From Bacillota bacterium (GTDB lineage: Bacteria > Bacillota > Clostridia > Christensenellales > Aristaeellaceae): a DNA stretch of 23,116 bases. Under the pieces are notes generated by a model. It made no database searches and had not been told where the DNA came from. It saw only the letters and a program-made list of their open reading frames with translations. Position numbers and translations under genes: made by a program. Positions 6,665 to 17,486 of the stretch are shown here, in pieces (position 1 is the first letter of the stretch; each line of letters opens with the position of its first letter). Where the stretch lies: NCBI GenBank assembly GCA_023411175.1, contig JAEYPB010000016.1, positions 1 to 23,116 on the forward strand, in the 5' to 3' direction.

Positions 6665-9415
6665 ATGAGCGTGCTGGATGCGAGGCTGCAGACGGCCTCA
6701 AGGTACGCAGGTGGGGAGATGCAGTGGCGGCTTTCCAAGGAGCTGGCATTCGCACGGCGGGTTTCGCATGTGAACGGGGACAGGTACGACGCATTGCTCC
6801 TCAGGGCGCTGGACGCGCTGGATGCGGCTGCGGCGCGGGACGGGGCGGTCACCAACTTGACGGTCATGGCCGTCGAGGACATGCTCCAGCCGATGGCTGA
6901 GGACTGCAAGAAATACCGGCTGTTGTTCGTGGGTCACGCGCACATCGACATGAACTGGATGTGGCGGTATGACGAAACGGTGTCGATCACGCTGGACACG
7001 TTCCGGACGGCGCTGAACCTGATGAAGGAATTCCCCGGGTTCACGTTCGCTCAGTCGCAGGCGTCGACGTACGCGATCGTGGAGGAACACGAGCCGGAGA
7101 TGCTCCAGGAGATCAGGTCGGCCATTCAACGCGGGCAGTGGGAGGTCTCGGCGTCCACGTGGGTGGAGGCGGACAGGAACCTGCCGAGCGCGGAGTCGGT
7201 GGCGCGGCACTTCCTGTACACCAAGCGCTACCTGCCAAAGCTTCTGGGCGTCGATGCGGAGGCGCTGAACCTGGACTTCGAGCCGGACACGTTCGGGCAC
7301 CATCAAAACGTGCCGGAGCTGTTGGCCGACGCGGGCGTCAAGTACTACTACCACTGCCGGGGCGAGGCGGAGGAGGTTCTGTACCGCTGGCGCGCGCCGT
7401 CAGGGCGGGAGATATTGGTGTTCCGCGAACCGTGGTGGTACCTCGGATCGGTGGACGGCGACCACGCGCAGGACGTGCCGCTGTACTGCGAACGGTTCGG
7501 GCTGGACACCTGGCTGACGGTGTACGGCGTGGGCGACCACGGCGGCGGGCCGACGCGGCGCGATCTGGAGCGGATTGTGGATATGGGCGCGTGGCCCATC
7601 TACCCGCGCGTGGAATTCGGCACATACGCCGAGTTCTTCAAGGCCGCCGAGCGGGCGACGAAGCTTCCGGTGCTCACGGGCGAGCGCAACTTCGTGCTCC
7701 ACGGCTGCTACACGACCCAGACGCGGATCAAGCAGGGCAACCGCATGGCGGAGCGGATGCTGTTCGACGCGGAGGCGATGGCGGCGCTGGCGAACGCGCA
7801 CCTAAACCTCCCCTACCGCCGCGCGGCGTTCGAGGATGGCTGGCGCAAGGTGCTGTTCAACCAGTTCCACGACATCATCCCCGGCTCGGGCGTGATCGAC
7901 ACGCGCGAACACGCGATGGGTTTCTACAGTCAGGCGTTCGCGGTGGCCGGGAGCGGGCTTCGGGCGGCGCTGAACGCCTTTGCGGCTGCGATCGATACGA
8001 GCGCCTTCCCCACGACGGACGCGTCCGGCACCACCGGCGAGGGTGCGGGGCAGGGCTTCGGCGTGTACGACTTCAGGCTCGGCCAGGTGTCCCGCGGCGG
8101 CGGCGCGGGCCGGATCTTCCACGTATTCAACACGCTGCCGTTTCCGAGGAAAGAAGTCGCCGAATTCGTGCTGTGGGACTACCTGGAGCCGCTGGACCGG
8201 ATCGAGTTCGTGGACGCGAACGGCAAAGTCGCCAGGCACCAGGTGCTGGATAAGCGGTTCCACGAGTACTGGCAGCACGAGTGGGCGTTGGTGTGTGTGG
8301 AGGTCGAAGTGCCCGCGATGGGCTACGCCACCTACGCGCTCAGGCTGAAGCCGGAGGCGGAGATGGAAACGAGGTCGCGGCCCGACCCGCGGGTGGACGA
8401 TCCGTTCGAGATGGTGCTGGAGAACGAATTGATACGGGCGGACTTCCGCACGGACAGCGCGTCGGTGCGGTCGTTGACCGACCTGAAGGCAGGCAAAAAA
8501 GCCGGCTTGTTTGACGCGGGATTCCGCGTGATCGACGAGGACAGCTCCCGCGGCATGACCAGCTGGATCGTAGGCAGGCACATCGCCGAGCGCGGCATCG
8601 ATGCGCCCTCGCGCATCCGTCTGGCGGCGGACGGCCCGCTTTACAGGGCCTACGAGGTGGAGGCGGCGTTCGGCGACGGGTCCAAGCTCACCTACACCGT
8701 GTCGCTTCGCGCGGGCGAGCGGCGCATCGAGTACGACGTGAAGTGCGACTGGCAGGAGCGCAGCCGTCCGGGTGAGACGATCCCGCAGCTGGGTTACTGC
8801 GCGTTCAGCCCGGACGAGGCGGAAAGCTGCCTGTGCGACATCCCCGGCGGGCTGATCGAGCGGGCCGTCCGCGACCAGGACGTGCCGACCCAGGGCATGA
8901 TCCGCATGGGCGGCATCGCGCTTCTGTGCGACAGCAAGTACGGCTTCCGCTGCGACGGCTCGAACCTGAGCGCGACGCTGATCCGCTCCTCCTTCGATCC
9001 TGACCCGTACCCGGAACTGGGCGAGCACCGCTTCAAGCTGGCGTTGGGACTGAGCGATGAGGAAGGTGCCGCGCTGATCGCGGACGCGGCGCGGTGGAAC
9101 CACCCGCTGCACGTGGTGTCCGGGTCGAGGCACGGGGGCGCGCTGCCGCCGAGCCTCGGGATGATGAAGCTGTCGGGCGGCGCGATGATCAGCGGCGTCA
9201 AGCTGTGCGAGGACGAGGACGCGCTCTTGGTGCGGCTGATGGACGTGGATGGCTACGGCGTGGCGGAACTGGCGTTTGACCGGGCGGTGGCGAAGGCGTC
9301 CATGGTGGATTCGCTGGAGCGGGAGACGGGCATCGAAGCGTCAATCGACGACAACGTCGTGAAACTGGATCTGGGCGAACGCCGCGTGGGGGCGGTGAAG
9401 GTGGCGTTCAAATAG
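6665..9415 (+). CDS. Alpha-mannosidase, glycoside hydrolase family 38 (shorter paralogue)
   Basis: This 916-residue enzyme should release alpha-linked mannose from oligosaccharides in the cytoplasm; no signal peptide is seen. The catalytic domain starts near residue 88. The four metal-site residues of GH38 are present: His93 and Asp95 in GHAHIDMNW, Asp208 in EPDTFGHHQ (also the nucleophile position) and His402 in NQFHDIIPGSG. The family motif GVGDHGGGPT is also seen. The C-terminal half has the usual beta-rich mannosidase domains. The ATG at 6665 was chosen because GAGGAGGGG lies 9 bases upstream; the longer open frame from 6494 adds unrelated residues. It is followed 63 bases later by a second, different GH38 gene. 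Exact linkage specificity is unknown. Confidence 0.93.
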   Translation: MSVLDARLQTASRYAGGEMQWRLSKELAFARRVSHVNGDRYDALLLRALDALDAAAARDGAVTNLTVMAVEDMLQPMAEDCKKYRLLFVGHAHIDMNWMWRYDETVSITLDTFRTALNLMKEFPGFTFAQSQASTYAIVEEHEPEMLQEIRSAIQRGQWEVSASTWVEADRNLPSAESVARHFLYTKRYLPKLLGVDAEALNLDFEPDTFGHHQNVPELLADAGVKYYYHCRGEAEEVLYRWRAPSGREILVFREPWWYLGSVDGDHAQDVPLYCERFGLDTWLTVYGVGDHGGGPTRRDLERIVDMGAWPIYPRVEFGTYAEFFKAAERATKLPVLTGERNFVLHGCYTTQTRIKQGNRMAERMLFDAEAMAALANAHLNLPYRRAAFEDGWRKVLFNQFHDIIPGSGVIDTREHAMGFYSQAFAVAGSGLRAALNAFAAAIDTSAFPTTDASGTTGEGAGQGFGVYDFRLGQVSRGGGAGRIFHVFNTLPFPRKEVAEFVLWDYLEPLDRIEFVDANGKVARHQVLDKRFHEYWQHEWALVCVEVEVPAMGYATYALRLKPEAEMETRSRPDPRVDDPFEMVLENELIRADFRTDSASVRSLTDLKAGKKAGLFDAGFRVIDEDSSRGMTSWIVGRHIAERGIDAPSRIRLAADGPLYRAYEVEAAFGDGSKLTYTVSLRAGERRIEYDVKCDWQERSRPGETIPQLGYCAFSPDEAESCLCDIPGGLIERAVRDQDVPTQGMIRMGGIALLCDSKYGFRCDGSNLSATLIRSSFDPDPYPELGEHRFKLALGLSDEEGAALIADAARWNHPLHVVSGSRHGGALPPSLGMMKLSGGAMISGVKLCEDEDALLVRLMDVDGYGVAELAFDRAVAKASMVDSLERETGIEASIDDNVVKLDLGERRVGAVKVAFK

Positions 9416-9445
9416 AGCGTCCGCCATCCCGAACGGCGGCGGCTC
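9415..9445 (+). repeat. Stem-loop between the two alpha-mannosidase genes
   Basis: Arms gagc (9415-9418) and gctc (9442-9445), and ccgcc (9421-9425) and ggcgg (9435-9439), form a 9-bp stem with one 2x2 internal loop and a 9-base loop. Six T residues follow at 9454-9459, eight bases past the stem, too far for a strong terminator. It may be a weak attenuator or a processing site between the two coding regions. Confidence 0.3.
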
Positions 9446-9478
9446 TTCATATTTTTTCTTCAAGGAGGTTTTCTTACC

Positions 9479-12574
<3,096 letters not shown>

Positions 12575-12730
12575 GCGGCGAGCGCAAGCTGCCGGGCCTC
12601 GACGAAACCGCCGAGCCGACACGACCGGGTCATCTACGCAAGGTATTGCTGCTTTTGCGCCCGCCCCCGGGAAATGAACCCAGTGGTCGTTTTGGTGGCA
12701 CAAAACCGCGCACCAATGTCGGATAGGACA

Positions 12731-12771
12731 AGCAATCGCTCAATGCTTTATCGCATTGAGCGATTGTTTTT
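12731..12771 (+). terminator. Rho-independent terminator after the alpha-mannosidase operon
   Basis: A perfect 14-bp stem (12733-12746 with 12753-12766) closes a 6-base loop and is followed by five T residues (12767-12771). One more G-T and one A-T pair can extend the stem at its base. This is the clearest intrinsic terminator on the plus strand. It separates the mannosidases from the second importer operon, which must therefore have its own promoter. Confidence 0.88.
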
Positions 12772-13359
12772 GCGCATCGCGCTCGGTTCGGCATCTACAG
12801 CTATACCGCAATGCACCACGTTTGTCTCGCGCATCCGTACCGTCATATTGCAAAGGCAACGGCTGTCAGTCACCTGTTGCCCGCAGATGCCAAAGCCGAT
12901 ACCATTTTCTGCCTTAGGGGCAAATGCCAATGAAGCGATGGAACCCCGGAAAAGACGTGTCAGGCTGCATTCCAACGGATGTAAATCGCATGTCCGTTTG
13001 CCGAGCGCGCACGGCATTTCTGCATGACAAGGAGCAAAATCATGCAGCAACGGGTTCTTGCGTTCCAACTCCAGCACCGCAACAACTGCGCCTCCCCCTC
13101 TGATTCCACCCCTTTAATTTCAACAACCTCGGAAATGACCACCTTTTCTCTGGTTTTGTTGTCTTGCGCGAAGCCCTTCGGGTTCGCTACAATGAACATA
13201 ATGAAAAAAACGTAAACAAAAACAAGACCGACCGTCATTTCGTGTATCCCACATTGTGAGTTCTTGTAAAATACGCCAAATTTACCAAAATGTTAATTCC
13301 GGCTGAGTTGAAATCGCCTGGCTTGACCAGCGAAATATATGTCTCAGGAGGAATCGTGG
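12772..13359. other. Lower-GC gap upstream of the second importer, no clear gene
   Basis: These 588 bases look less GC-rich than their surroundings, most clearly at 13080-13300. Two minus-strand open frames overlap here: 13238-12960 (92 codons, hydrophobic start MTVGLVFVYVFFIMFIVA) and 13077-12748 (109 codons, rich in cysteine, with its stop inside the terminator hairpin). Neither has a good ribosome site or a family I recognise; together they could be a decayed gene. The last 100 bases should hold the promoter of the binding-protein gene: TAAAAT at 13267-13272 is a possible -10, without a clear -35. AGGAGGA at 13346-13352 is the ribosome site of the next gene. Confidence 0.4.
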
Positions 13360-14670
13360 ATGAAAAAGACCTGTCTGTTGCTCGTTCTCGCCCTGCTCGC
13401 CACCCTGCTAGGCTCCGTACCGGCCGCGTTGGCGGAGAAGGAACCCGTCACAATCACATTCATGGGCTGGGAAGCCAGCCCCCTTGAGACCGAATCGGTA
13501 CTCAACGGCATTAAGCTCTTTGAGAGCAAGAACCCCGACATCAAGGTGGAATACACCCCCATCAACGGCACTTATGCCGAGAAGCTGCTCACCATGATCG
13601 CCGGCGACGCCGCGCCCGACACCTTCTTCATGGGCATGGGCGAATACCGCAACTTCCAGGAGAAGGGCGTACTGCTCGACCTGACCGATTATTTCAACGC
13701 CGAGTACAAGCTGGACGACTTCATTCCCTCCTCGCAGAAGCTGATGTCCATTGACGACCACATCTACGGCGTGAGCTCCTGCACCGTCAGCCCGGCCATC
13801 TACTACAACAAGGACATCTTTGACGCCGCCGGCGTCGCCTACCCGCCCGCCGATCCGGCCGAAGCCTGGACTTGGGACGAGTTCGTCGAGGTCGCGAAGA
13901 AGCTGACCAAGACCAACGCGGACGGCACCGTGGACACCTTCGGCGTGTACGGCGCCGAGAACTCCGACCCGCGCATGGCGCTGTACTACGCGGCGGGCGG
14001 CACCTACTACAACGAAGACATCACCGAAGCGGCGGTTGACAACGACACCTTCCGCACCGTGATGGGCAACATCCTCAAGCTGCGCAACGAGTACAAGGTT
14101 GCCCCGCAGGCCTCCCTTTTGATGGAACAGGGCAGCTCGGGCATGAGCGGCGCGCAGATGCTGCAGACCGGCAAGATCGCGATGCTGCTGGATGGCTCCT
14201 GGGCCATGCAGGAACTGGCCAGCATGGGCTTCCGCGTTGGCGTCGGCTGCCTGCCCAAGATGGGTGACAGCGCCGTCGCCACCACCATCGGCCAGGCGCA
14301 CGTGCACTCCGCCTGGACCAAGACCAAGCACCCCGAGGAGGCCTGGCGCTTCCTGTCCTTCCTGTCCAGCGCCGAATACCAGACCGACCTCGTGCGCTCC
14401 GGCCTCTGGATGCCGAACCGCACCGCGATGTATGACCCCGAGAACATCGATTCGTGGTATAATAAGGATGTCTACGGCGAAGGTTACGAAAAGATGGTGC
14501 CCTTCTTCCGCGACGCGGCGCCCTACCAGACCGGCCTGTGCAACAAGGTCAAGGCCAACCAGGCCATCAACGATGAGCTGAACCTCTATTTCTCGGCCGA
14601 AGGCCAGGATATTGAGCTGACCATTCAGAACATCACGGACAACGTTGCCGCGGAGCTCAGAAGGCGCTAA
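13360..14670 (+). CDS. Extracellular sugar-binding protein of second ABC importer (family 1 SBP)
   Basis: This 436-residue protein captures sugar for the second importer. Residues 1-25 are an export signal ending in PAALA, then EKEPVTITFMGWEAS begins the mature protein. Family 1 SBP features include FESKNPDIKVEYTPING, AGDAAPDTFFMG, YYNKDIFDAAGV and KIAMLLDGSWAM. The only N-terminal cysteine is at position 5, before the hydrophobic core, so it is not a lipobox. The ATG at 13360 follows AGGAGGA by 7 bases; an in-frame ATG at 13339 lies upstream of that site and is unlikely. A strong hairpin follows the stop codon, before the regulator and permease genes, which fits high output of this protein. 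It is a different protein from the first binding protein. Ligand unknown. Confidence 0.95.
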   Translation: MKKTCLLLVLALLATLLGSVPAALAEKEPVTITFMGWEASPLETESVLNGIKLFESKNPDIKVEYTPINGTYAEKLLTMIAGDAAPDTFFMGMGEYRNFQEKGVLLDLTDYFNAEYKLDDFIPSSQKLMSIDDHIYGVSSCTVSPAIYYNKDIFDAAGVAYPPADPAEAWTWDEFVEVAKKLTKTNADGTVDTFGVYGAENSDPRMALYYAAGGTYYNEDITEAAVDNDTFRTVMGNILKLRNEYKVAPQASLLMEQGSSGMSGAQMLQTGKIAMLLDGSWAMQELASMGFRVGVGCLPKMGDSAVATTIGQAHVHSAWTKTKHPEEAWRFLSFLSSAEYQTDLVRSGLWMPNRTAMYDPENIDSWYNKDVYGEGYEKMVPFFRDAAPYQTGLCNKVKANQAINDELNLYFSAEGQDIELTIQNITDNVAAELRRR

Positions 14671-14686
14671 CCCATAAACCACGCGG

Positions 14687-14724
14687 GCGTGAGGGCGGGG
14701 TCTGCCCCGCCCTCACGCAGTTTT
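14687..14724 (+). terminator. Strong hairpin terminator between binding protein and AraC regulator
   Basis: A perfect 14-bp GC-rich stem (14687-14700 with 14705-14718), a 4-base loop, then AG and four T residues (14721-14724). It starts 17 bases past the binding-protein stop. The genes downstream have no obvious promoter of their own, so they probably depend on readthrough, making this an attenuator within the operon. It also overlaps the GTG at 14689 that would otherwise extend the regulator. Confidence 0.8.
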
Positions 14725-14742
14725 GCGATGCGGAGCGTCTAC

Positions 14743-15654
14743 ATGCGTTATTTGGATCTGGAAATCTTCTCCCCACTCAAGCACCTGTCCAGCGGGCAGT
14801 TCGTCTCCGACCAGCCCTGGACCCATACCCGGCGGCACCTGAGCAGCCACGTGCTGCTCATCGGCCTGGAGGGTACGCTCCACATGGCACAGGGGGGCGC
14901 GGAGTACCAGATGGGTCCCGGCCAGGCGATGATGCTGTTTGCCGGAGAAGAGCACGGAGGCTGCCGCGTCTGCGAGCCCGGCCTGTCCTATTACTGGTGC
15001 CATTTCCAGCCCCGCGGCGGGAAGAGCGCGATTCTCGGGGAGGAAGAGGCGCTGCGCCGCATTGAGCGCATCCAGAGCCGAATCTACCGTTTCAGCCACT
15101 CCGACAGGCTTCTGTGCCCCGAGTTCTTCCAGTGCGAGAACGTCAGCCGCCTGATCATCCAGATGAAGCAGCTTCTGCACATCGCAAACTCCGACGCCTA
15201 TACCCGTTACGCCGCCGACTACTGCCTGACCAGCGTCATGATCGAGCTGGCACGCCAGGCAATCGACGCGCGGCAGCACACAGACGCCCCGGAAGCGCAG
15301 CCTGAGCGGGGCCAGATGAAGCGGTTTGTGGAAGTGCTGGAGTGGATTCGCCTCCACAAGCAGGAGGCGCTGAGCGTCTCCGGCATCGCCGATCGGTTCG
15401 GCTACAACGCCGATTACCTGTCCTCCCTCTTCAAGCAGCACACCGGGTTATCCCTCATCAAGTACATTCACGAGATCAAAATCGTACAGGCGCGGGAAAT
15501 GTTGCTGAACACCGACATGAGCATCCGCCAGATCGCCTACCAGCTGGGCCTTCAGGACGAGAAGTACTTCATCAAGCTCTTCAAGAGCTATGAGGGCATG
15601 ACCCCGGGCAGCTATCGCGCCGCATACTTCCGCACGCACACCAACAAGCAATAA
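14743..15654 (+). CDS. AraC-family transcriptional regulator with N-terminal cupin sensor
   Basis: This 303-residue protein has a cupin-type sugar-sensing domain at about residues 20-105 (HVLLIGLEGTLHM, YQMGPGQAMMLFAGEEHGG). A linker region follows, and two AraC helix-turn-helix motifs occupy residues 192-303 (LSVSGIADRFGYNADYLSSL and IRQIAYQLGLQDEKYFIKLF). It most likely binds a sugar and activates the operon in which it lies. The ATG at 14743 was chosen because GGAG lies 7 bases before it. The GTG at 14689 lies inside the upstream terminator stem, and the ATG at 14728 has no ribosome site. It is followed 21 bases later by the permease, an unusual place for a regulator, between binding protein and permeases. 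Confidence 0.93.
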   Translation: MRYLDLEIFSPLKHLSSGQFVSDQPWTHTRRHLSSHVLLIGLEGTLHMAQGGAEYQMGPGQAMMLFAGEEHGGCRVCEPGLSYYWCHFQPRGGKSAILGEEEALRRIERIQSRIYRFSHSDRLLCPEFFQCENVSRLIIQMKQLLHIANSDAYTRYAADYCLTSVMIELARQAIDARQHTDAPEAQPERGQMKRFVEVLEWIRLHKQEALSVSGIADRFGYNADYLSSLFKQHTGLSLIKYIHEIKIVQAREMLLNTDMSIRQIAYQLGLQDEKYFIKLFKSYEGMTPGSYRAAYFRTHTNKQ

Positions 15655-15675
15655 GAAACGAGGTGCAGTGACAAT

Positions 15676-16581
15676 ATGGTCGCACGCCAGACTGCGAAGC
15701 CTCACCGCCGCCTGGGTGATCGGGACGGCTTCTGGGCCTTTGTGATGCTGTCGCCCAACCTGCTCGGCTTTCTCATGTTCACCCTGTTCCCGGTGGTCGC
15801 CTCCCTGCTTTTGAGCTTTACCAGCTACGACATCCTCACGCCGCCTGAGTGGGTCGGGCTGTACAATTACGAGGAAATGTTCGTCTACGACAAGATCGTA
15901 GGCCAGGTGGTCAGAAACACGCTCGTCTACACCGCCAGCGTCGTTCCCATCGGCATTTTCCTGTCGCTGATGTTGGCGCTGGCGCTGGATCAGAAGATCA
16001 AATTTGTCCGGATTTTCCGCTCCGCGTTCTTCATGCCGGTCATCACCTCGGCGGTGGCGGTCTCCCTCGTCTGGCAGTGGCTTTATAACCCGGACTTCGG
16101 CCTTCTGAACTCCTTTTTGAAGATGGTCGGCGTGACGGAGCCGCCCGCCTGGCTCAACTCTCAGGTATACGCGCTGCCGGCCGTCATCGTAACCTCCATC
16201 TGGAAAAACCTGGGCTACAACATGCTCCTGTTCCTGGCGGGGCTTCAGAACATCTCCACCACCTACTACGAGGCGGCGGAGCTGGACGGCGCAAACGGGG
16301 TTCAGCGGTTCATGCACATCACCTGGCCGCTTCTCTCCCCCACCACGTTCTTCGTGTTTGTGATGTCCGTCATCAGCTCGTTCCAGGTTTTTGACCTCGT
16401 TCAGCTGATGACCCGCGGCGGCCCGGGCCGCGCCACCTCCACGCTGGTCCACTACATCTACCAGAACGGCTTCAGGTTCTTCTACGTGGGCTATGCCTCG
16501 GCGCTGGCGTACCTCCTGTTCGCGATGGTGCTGGTGATCACGCTCATCAACATGACACTTCAGAAGAAGGTCGTATACTGA
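15676..16581 (+). CDS. Sugar ABC transporter permease (MalF-type, CUT1 family)
   Basis: This 301-residue membrane protein is one of two permease subunits of the second importer. The first membrane segment (FWAFVMLSPNLLGFLMFTLF) is followed by about five more. The ATPase-docking EAA loop reads YYEAAELDGANGV, then ITWPLLSPT. The family segment LTRGGP appears in the variant MTRGGPG near residue 245, typical of MalF-type subunits. It lies 21 bases after the regulator gene and 17 bases before the second permease, so the three are cotranscribed. The start has GAGGTG about 11 bases upstream, a rather weak site. Substrate is not readable from the sequence; the linked hydrolases suggest arabinose-containing oligosaccharides. 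Confidence 0.95.
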   Translation: MVARQTAKPHRRLGDRDGFWAFVMLSPNLLGFLMFTLFPVVASLLLSFTSYDILTPPEWVGLYNYEEMFVYDKIVGQVVRNTLVYTASVVPIGIFLSLMLALALDQKIKFVRIFRSAFFMPVITSAVAVSLVWQWLYNPDFGLLNSFLKMVGVTEPPAWLNSQVYALPAVIVTSIWKNLGYNMLLFLAGLQNISTTYYEAAELDGANGVQRFMHITWPLLSPTTFFVFVMSVISSFQVFDLVQLMTRGGPGRATSTLVHYIYQNGFRFFYVGYASALAYLLFAMVLVITLINMTLQKKVVY

Positions 16582-16598
16582 CGAAAGGAGGATGCCTC

Positions 16599-17441
16599 AT
16601 GGAAACCAGTCTCAGAAAACCCGGTTTCAGCCTCGGCAGGTTCGTAGCCTACCTGTTTCTGACCATCGGCGCGCTGACCATGATCGTCCCCTTTGTGTGG
16701 ATGGTCACCACGTCCCTCAAGCCCAACAACGAGGTGTTCACCTTCCCGCCTTCGCTGTTCGGCTCCCGGCTGGAATTCGCAAACTACATAGAGCTTTTCG
16801 GCCGCTTCCCATTCCTTTTGTACCTGGGCAATTCGTTCAAAGTCACGCTTTCGGTGGTGGTGCTTCAGCTGTTCACCAGCTGCATGGCCGGCTACGTGTT
16901 TGCCCGGATCAAGTTCCGCGGCGTGGACAAGCTGTTCCTTCTGTACCTGGCCACGATGATGGTGCCCTTTCAGGTCACGGTCATCCCGAACTTCGTGATG
17001 ATGAAAAACTACGGACTGGTGGATACGCACTGGTCGCTGATCCTGCCGGCGGTGGTATCGGCCTATGGCACGTTCCTTCTGCGCCAGTTCTTCGTGACGG
17101 TGCCGCAGGCGCTGGAGGACAGCGCCAAGATTGACGGCTGCAACCACTTCCAGATCTTCGCCCGGATCATGCTGCCCATGGCGAAGCCCACCATCACGAC
17201 CCTTTTGATCTTCATCTTCATGGGCGTGTGGAACGACTACTTCAACCCGTTCATCTACATCAACACCGATTCGCTCAAAACGCTGCCGCTGGGCATCGCG
17301 ACCATGCAGGGCATGTACATGACCGACTGGGCGGTTCTGATGGCCGGCGCGTTCCTCAGCATGATCCCGGTTCTGATCGCATTCCTCATCGGGCAAGACC
17401 AGTTCGTCAAAGGCGTCATGCTCTCGGGCATGAAGGACTGA
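16599..17441 (+). CDS. Carbohydrate ABC transporter permease (MalG-type, CUT1 family)
   Basis: This 280-residue protein is the second permease subunit of the downstream importer. Its first membrane segment lies near residues 13-35 (LFLTIGALTMIVPFVWMVTT), with about five more after it. The EAA-type loop reads LEDSAKIDGCNHF, then IMLPMAKPT, and the C-terminus ends VMLSGMKD, near the usual GxxKG ending. A good AAAGGAGG site lies just before the ATG. It is 17 bases from the MalF-type gene and 45 bases before the first PF07944 hydrolase, so transporter and hydrolases form one operon. No ATPase gene follows. Confidence 0.95.
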   Translation: METSLRKPGFSLGRFVAYLFLTIGALTMIVPFVWMVTTSLKPNNEVFTFPPSLFGSRLEFANYIELFGRFPFLLYLGNSFKVTLSVVVLQLFTSCMAGYVFARIKFRGVDKLFLLYLATMMVPFQVTVIPNFVMMKNYGLVDTHWSLILPAVVSAYGTFLLRQFFVTVPQALEDSAKIDGCNHFQIFARIMLPMAKPTITTLLIFIFMGVWNDYFNPFIYINTDSLKTLPLGIATMQGMYMTDWAVLMAGAFLSMIPVLIAFLIGQDQFVKGVMLSGMKD

Positions 17442-17486
17442 TCTTGCCAAAGCCCTCGCAAAACTGATTGGGGAGGACATGCTCTC

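Noticed and set aside
14689..14742. GTG start giving a longer AraC regulator
   Set aside because: It falls in the stem of a strong terminator, and a GGAG site supports the ATG at 14743.
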